Assembly: GCA_028455995.1 (NCBI GenBank)
Contig: JABELC010000002.1
Location: 930,001 to 994,000 of the forward strand
Length of the DNA: 64,000 nt
Direction: 5' to 3'
Origin: Scleromitrula shiraiana
Lineage: Eukaryota > Ascomycota > Leotiomycetes > Helotiales > Sclerotiniaceae
The position numbers and the translations under genes are program-made. Positions within the stretch are counted from its first letter, which is position 1, and every line of letters begins with the position of its first letter. Below are positions 60,271 to 64,000 of this stretch, in pieces. The notes beneath the pieces were generated by a model. The model worked only from the letters and a program-made list of their open reading frames with translations. It made no database searches and was not told where the DNA came from.

Positions 60271-63258
60271 TCAAGTATACCATTCCTCGTCGCCAAACGT
60301 GCCACCGCCAGAGCCATTATTTGCCCCCGCGCCCCCTGCACTTCCGCTTGGTGAACCAACTCCATAGTTCATGAAAGTATTTCCTCCAACGGGTCCTGTT
60401 GCGGGACAATTAGTATTACCGTCTGGAGCACAACCTCCCATCCAGTTGTCAAACCCGATAGCTAAATTCGCTTGATCTCTTAACCACCAATCTTGGCTTT
60501 GCACCAATGCATCGACGCCACCGAACATGTTGCTGGGACTTATTTGTCGCGGGGATGTCTCTGGTATGGATTGAGGGATTTCGGATGTATATTGTGGTGG
60601 GGGTAGGGCTCGTGGGGTTGTGTTCCAGAGGGGGTAGCTAGGTAGGGGTGGTGCACTTATTTGAACAGAGGAGGGCGTAGAAATGGCGCTTGTGTTATTA
60701 GTATTGGGTGTATAGGTGTCTGAATTTTGGAGAGGTTGGGATGAGGCGAGAGTATTAAGCGAAGATTGACTCCGAGATTCGTTTATCGTGGAAGGATTTG
60801 TGGCAATTGATAGAGGTTTTGCATCAGCTTGGTAACTATAGAGACTTTGCTGCAATTGGCTGTGGCTGCCGGGAACCTTCGTAGCTGGTGCTTGAATATG
60901 TGCAACAGGCGACGTTACGGCGGGTGGTGATGTGGGTCCGATTGTGTCCGATTTTGGTGATGGGACATCAGCAGTACTAAAATAGCCGAATCTGGCATCT
61001 GTTCGAGAGAGAATCGTAGCAGCTTCCGCAGGTAGATCAATCTTCCATTTTCTGGCAAGTACACTTAATATACTTAGTGTTCTACGAGCACATAACCAAT
61101 CCTCGGCTATCTCCTCCAGGTGTTTCACTCCATGGATTATGTCTCTCTTAGCTGTCTTCTCAGGCAAGTTAAGTAAATGAATCGTGCATGCAGAGTGAAC
61201 AATATACACTGCGATGTTACAAATTTGACGAAGACCATAGACACGCTTGTAAAGCCGCATGAGTTTGGATATCTGTCCAGCTGCTTGTGTGCAAAGTTTT
61301 CGAGGTGATACATGTGTAGGTAAAGGTGATGTGTTCGGGTTGTATTTGAGAAATGGTCTGAAAAGGTGGATATATAGGAGATGAAAGAACATGCTAACCA
61401 AATCAGTATAAATATAGTTTTACTAGGAAATGTAAGAACGTACTGCATAAGAAGAACGTTTGGTAATTGCCCTTCTTTTGGCTCGAATTCTTTTGGCAAA
61501 TCTTTCCTCCAAGCCTCGAGTCTCGTTTGCAACTCGCTAAGCTTTTTGAGTTCTTGAGACCTTCCGACTCCCCTTTCCACATGCTGCGGGTGGTAGAAAA
61601 AGGTCAAAAGATCACTACTAATCTCGCATAAACCTGAGATCTGTAATGCAACAGCCCGTGTCCGTGACGGTTGAGAATGAAGTTGACCAATTCCATTATC
61701 AGTATATGGAGACCAAACATCAGAATCTTCAACCGGAAAAACATCATATTTTGGTACAGTGATATTGGATACCGGAAGCTGAGGTAAACGACCTAGATAG
61801 TTTGACCAGCATTTATCAAACAGAAAGCAGCCCCAGAAGGTCACTCTCCTTGCATCTATTTCCTTTTCGTCAATAGGAGAATCTTTCAAGCTGTTTCTGG
61901 TATTATTGTTGTTGATTCCAGAGTCCAGATTAAGTCCCATATCTTGAGCCATTCGAAAAGCCATGCCACTATATACCCACCCCTTGCCTTCGCGCCCTGC
62001 ACCAGCCTCACGAACTGACATCAAACTGCGACAGGTTAGCTTTTCATACTTCCAAATAAGTTCGTATCTTACCAAAGTGCTTGTATTGTGGTCAATCTCG
62101 GTTTTTCATATTCGTCATTCTCAACAATTAATCTTTTGGCCTCTGCAAAAAAAGCATCACCTTTCGTGGTTGGATCACTTGGGTTGGCGCAACCTCTTGG
62201 GGAATTTGTAAAATGACATCCCAATGCAAGCATCGCATTCACCTAGGATGGTGAGAAACTTCCTTGATATATCATGAGAGGTTTTACTAACCAGCAATGA
62301 GGAACAATACATAGTTCTTTTTGGATTACCAGGGGGTTTGCCTAGCAAAAAGTCCTGGTAGAACAATTTCTTTGATAATGTCGTGAAATACGGATAATGC
62401 CATGTGAAATACATGTTGATAAGATGAACAATAACCTCCGTATCATTTGTTACTGTCGTCCAACTCAATAACGGCGCATCTTGCTGTTGGGCGGCTTCCA
62501 CGACCTTGTGGCCTTCTTCATCATCTGCGGGATCCAGATAAATCAGATTCGATGTTCCACCTAAAAACCTCACCGAACCATTCTCAAGCCTCAGTTCACC
62601 CATCTTCCCTGACAATTCCGTCTCGAAGGTCGGTAAACTCGTCGTCGTATAGGTCCCATCGTCAAGGTCTTCGTCTTCGTCCTCCGCTTGTTCTTGTTTC
62701 AATATCCCATCGGCAACATCATCTAAGCTCTCACATGTGCGAATCTGATGAACTAGTGCTGGTACATCGTCCTCCGCCGCATTCAATATCGCCTGAATCA
62801 AGGTTTGTAAAGTCGAATTCCGGGTTTTGAGGCTATCAAGCTTGTCCTTGTACACGCCTTTCCTTCTGTGATCGGATAAAGGATCGTATACACATTCTAA
62901 TGAATAATAGATTAGCTTCACAATCAAGCTCAAACGTTTGATATTCGGGTCGCCGCTAAAGGTGTGAAGAGAAATGGAAGAGAAATACTTCCAACATACC
63001 AGTGCCATAAACGCTCGAACATGCCGCACAACTCGGAGTGTTCCCGTCGCATTTCGATTTTCTCTTTCTACACGCGACGCAAGCTGTACTCACACATCTC
63101 CTCTTGATCGCTGCAGCATCCCTACTATTTCTCGACTTTCTTCTCGGTGTGGGCCCCCCTCTGTCATCTGTCCCCGCACTTGACATTCCCCTGATTGTAG
63201 ATTCTGGCAATGCGGTCGATCGTTCAAACAACTCCCCCGCATCTTGTGCGTCCGCCAT
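60271..63258 (-). CDS. nirA: Nitrate-assimilation Zn2Cys6 activator, NIT4/NirA type
   Basis: Five exons (63258-63000, 62896-62292, 62242-62073, 62025-61444, 61393-60271) give 912 residues. The Zn2Cys6 cluster is C60, C63, C70, C77, C80, C88 (STACVACRKRKSKCDG), with the first intron inside its last loop. It is followed by the NIT4/NirA hallmark SDHRRKGVYKDKLDSLKTRN and a short coiled coil (LQTLIQAILNAAEDDV). The fungal transcription-factor domain (about 210-560) has MYFTWHYPYFTTLS, VREAGAGREGKGWVYSGM and FWGCFLFDKCWSNYLGRLP. The C-terminal 230 residues are Ser/Pro/Gln-rich, probably activating, and end in QDWWLRDQANLAIGFDNW plus a Gly-rich tail. The family switches on nitrate and nitrite reductase genes when nitrate is present, together with the GATA factor NIT2/AreA. 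The whole frame is intact. Confidence 0.93.
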
Positions 63259-64000
63259 CCGGGGAAAGAAGAACTTAACGGCTTCAATCCTACGGGCCCC
63301 ACCAATTGCTTATCTGATTTGGGTAATTCGGGGGAGCTTTTGAGGGTATGGTGGATAGGTGAGATTCTTATGCCGTTAGACTATCTATTTATCGCAGGAA
63401 TTTTCCTTTTGTGGACGAGTAAGGATTCCGAATATGCAGAAAGTCAACGTAACTTAAGCAAAAAGCAATTGTGAATATATAAGTGATTATCTGTTAGCTC
63501 AATTCCTTTCCAAGCTGGCTATGATTTGCGTTGTGTGAGAATCGTAAGGTACAGTCAGATAGATATATTTGAGATCCATAAAAGTTTCCGTGACTGATCA
63601 ATCATTCATTTTTTAGGCTTAGAAGAAAAAGTATAAGATATTTATTTGAAAGACTAATAAGATGATAATGTCCTTCCAATGTTTTCTCATTTGTGAGATA
63701 TGAAGATTCCCTTAGTAATATATCATAATGAATACTACGTGAATGTACTTCATGAGTATCAATTGGGACTTTTTTCCCTTTCTGATTTGAATAAAGAAAG
63801 GGATTGATTGTGTTATGAATGCGATGCGAGATGTGAATTTGAATCCATCGAAACCAAAACCGAGGATGACAATTGAACTAATTGAAGTAATAAAATGGGT
63901 GGTTCTTACGGGGAAAAGGCGGGACAGTAATAAAGTGAACTGATAAGAAGATTAGATAAATAGTTCTATGGATTGGCACCGATTTGGAACTTGGGACTTG
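63259..64000. other. Upstream region of the nitrate regulator gene
   Basis: It holds the promoter and leader of the minus-strand regulator gene. No other coding signal is seen up to the window edge. Confidence 0.6.

Overview
The window looks like a gene-rich piece of a filamentous ascomycete chromosome, most likely a plant-associated Leotiomycete of the Botrytis/Sclerotinia type. The basis is short introns (about 46-240 nt) with GTAAGT/GTATGT donors and CTAAC branch sites, typical Pezizomycotina regulators (XlnR, NIT4/NirA), a pectin-degrading exo-polygalacturonase, and AT-rich, microsatellite-laden intergenic DNA. The genus is an inference. I found 16 intact or near-intact genes, one decayed gene, one possible relic, and no tRNA, rRNA or CRISPR array. 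Exon coordinates were assembled by hand from splice signals and frame continuity.

Layout. 0-2.1 kb: decayed ABC-B (MDR-type) transporter. 2.3-3.1 kb (+): J-domain protein of the DNAJC8/Spf31 type. 3.6-5.6 kb (-): orphan coiled-coil protein. 8.3-11.1 kb (+): CSC1/OSCA-type channel. 12.5-13.0 kb (-): small putative secreted protein inside a microsatellite cluster. 14.0-15.4 kb (+): PP4-type phosphatase Pph3 with a 97-residue insert. 16.1-20.1 kb (-): a 1313-residue orphan protein, which appears as two separate reading frames until a 56-nt intron joins them. 20.6-21.9 kb (-): bZIP factor with a 27-nt last exon. 24.3-26.5 kb (-): Baeyer-Villiger-type flavin monooxygenase. 27.6-28.9 kb (+): Arc1-like tRNA-binding cofactor. 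29.3-30.6 kb (-): orphan nuclear-looking protein. 31.35-32.07 kb: extreme AT island. 34.3-35.2 kb (-): Pnp-oxidase-like FMN protein. 36.7-41.9 kb (-): hybrid histidine kinase of 1470 residues. 45.5-47.3 kb (-): GH28 exo-polygalacturonase. 49.1-50.4 kb (-): MDR oxidoreductase with a late premature stop. 55.3-58.4 kb (+): XlnR. 59.0-59.9 kb (+): SRPBCC-fold protein. 60.3-63.3 kb (-): NIT4/NirA nitrate regulator.

How they relate. Most genes are unrelated housekeeping or signalling genes, not an operon or a biosynthetic cluster. The right third has a nutritional theme: a pectinase, the hemicellulase regulator XlnR and the nitrate regulator NIT4/NirA lie within 18 kb, with XlnR and NIT4/NirA convergent and only one small gene between them. 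Best leads for follow-up: the 1313-residue protein with three LGxGYxEYS repeats and a ubiquitin-interacting-type motif, the CAA-to-TAA-type stop in the MDR gene, the AT island with a perfect 26-nt palindrome, and the Pph3 insert.
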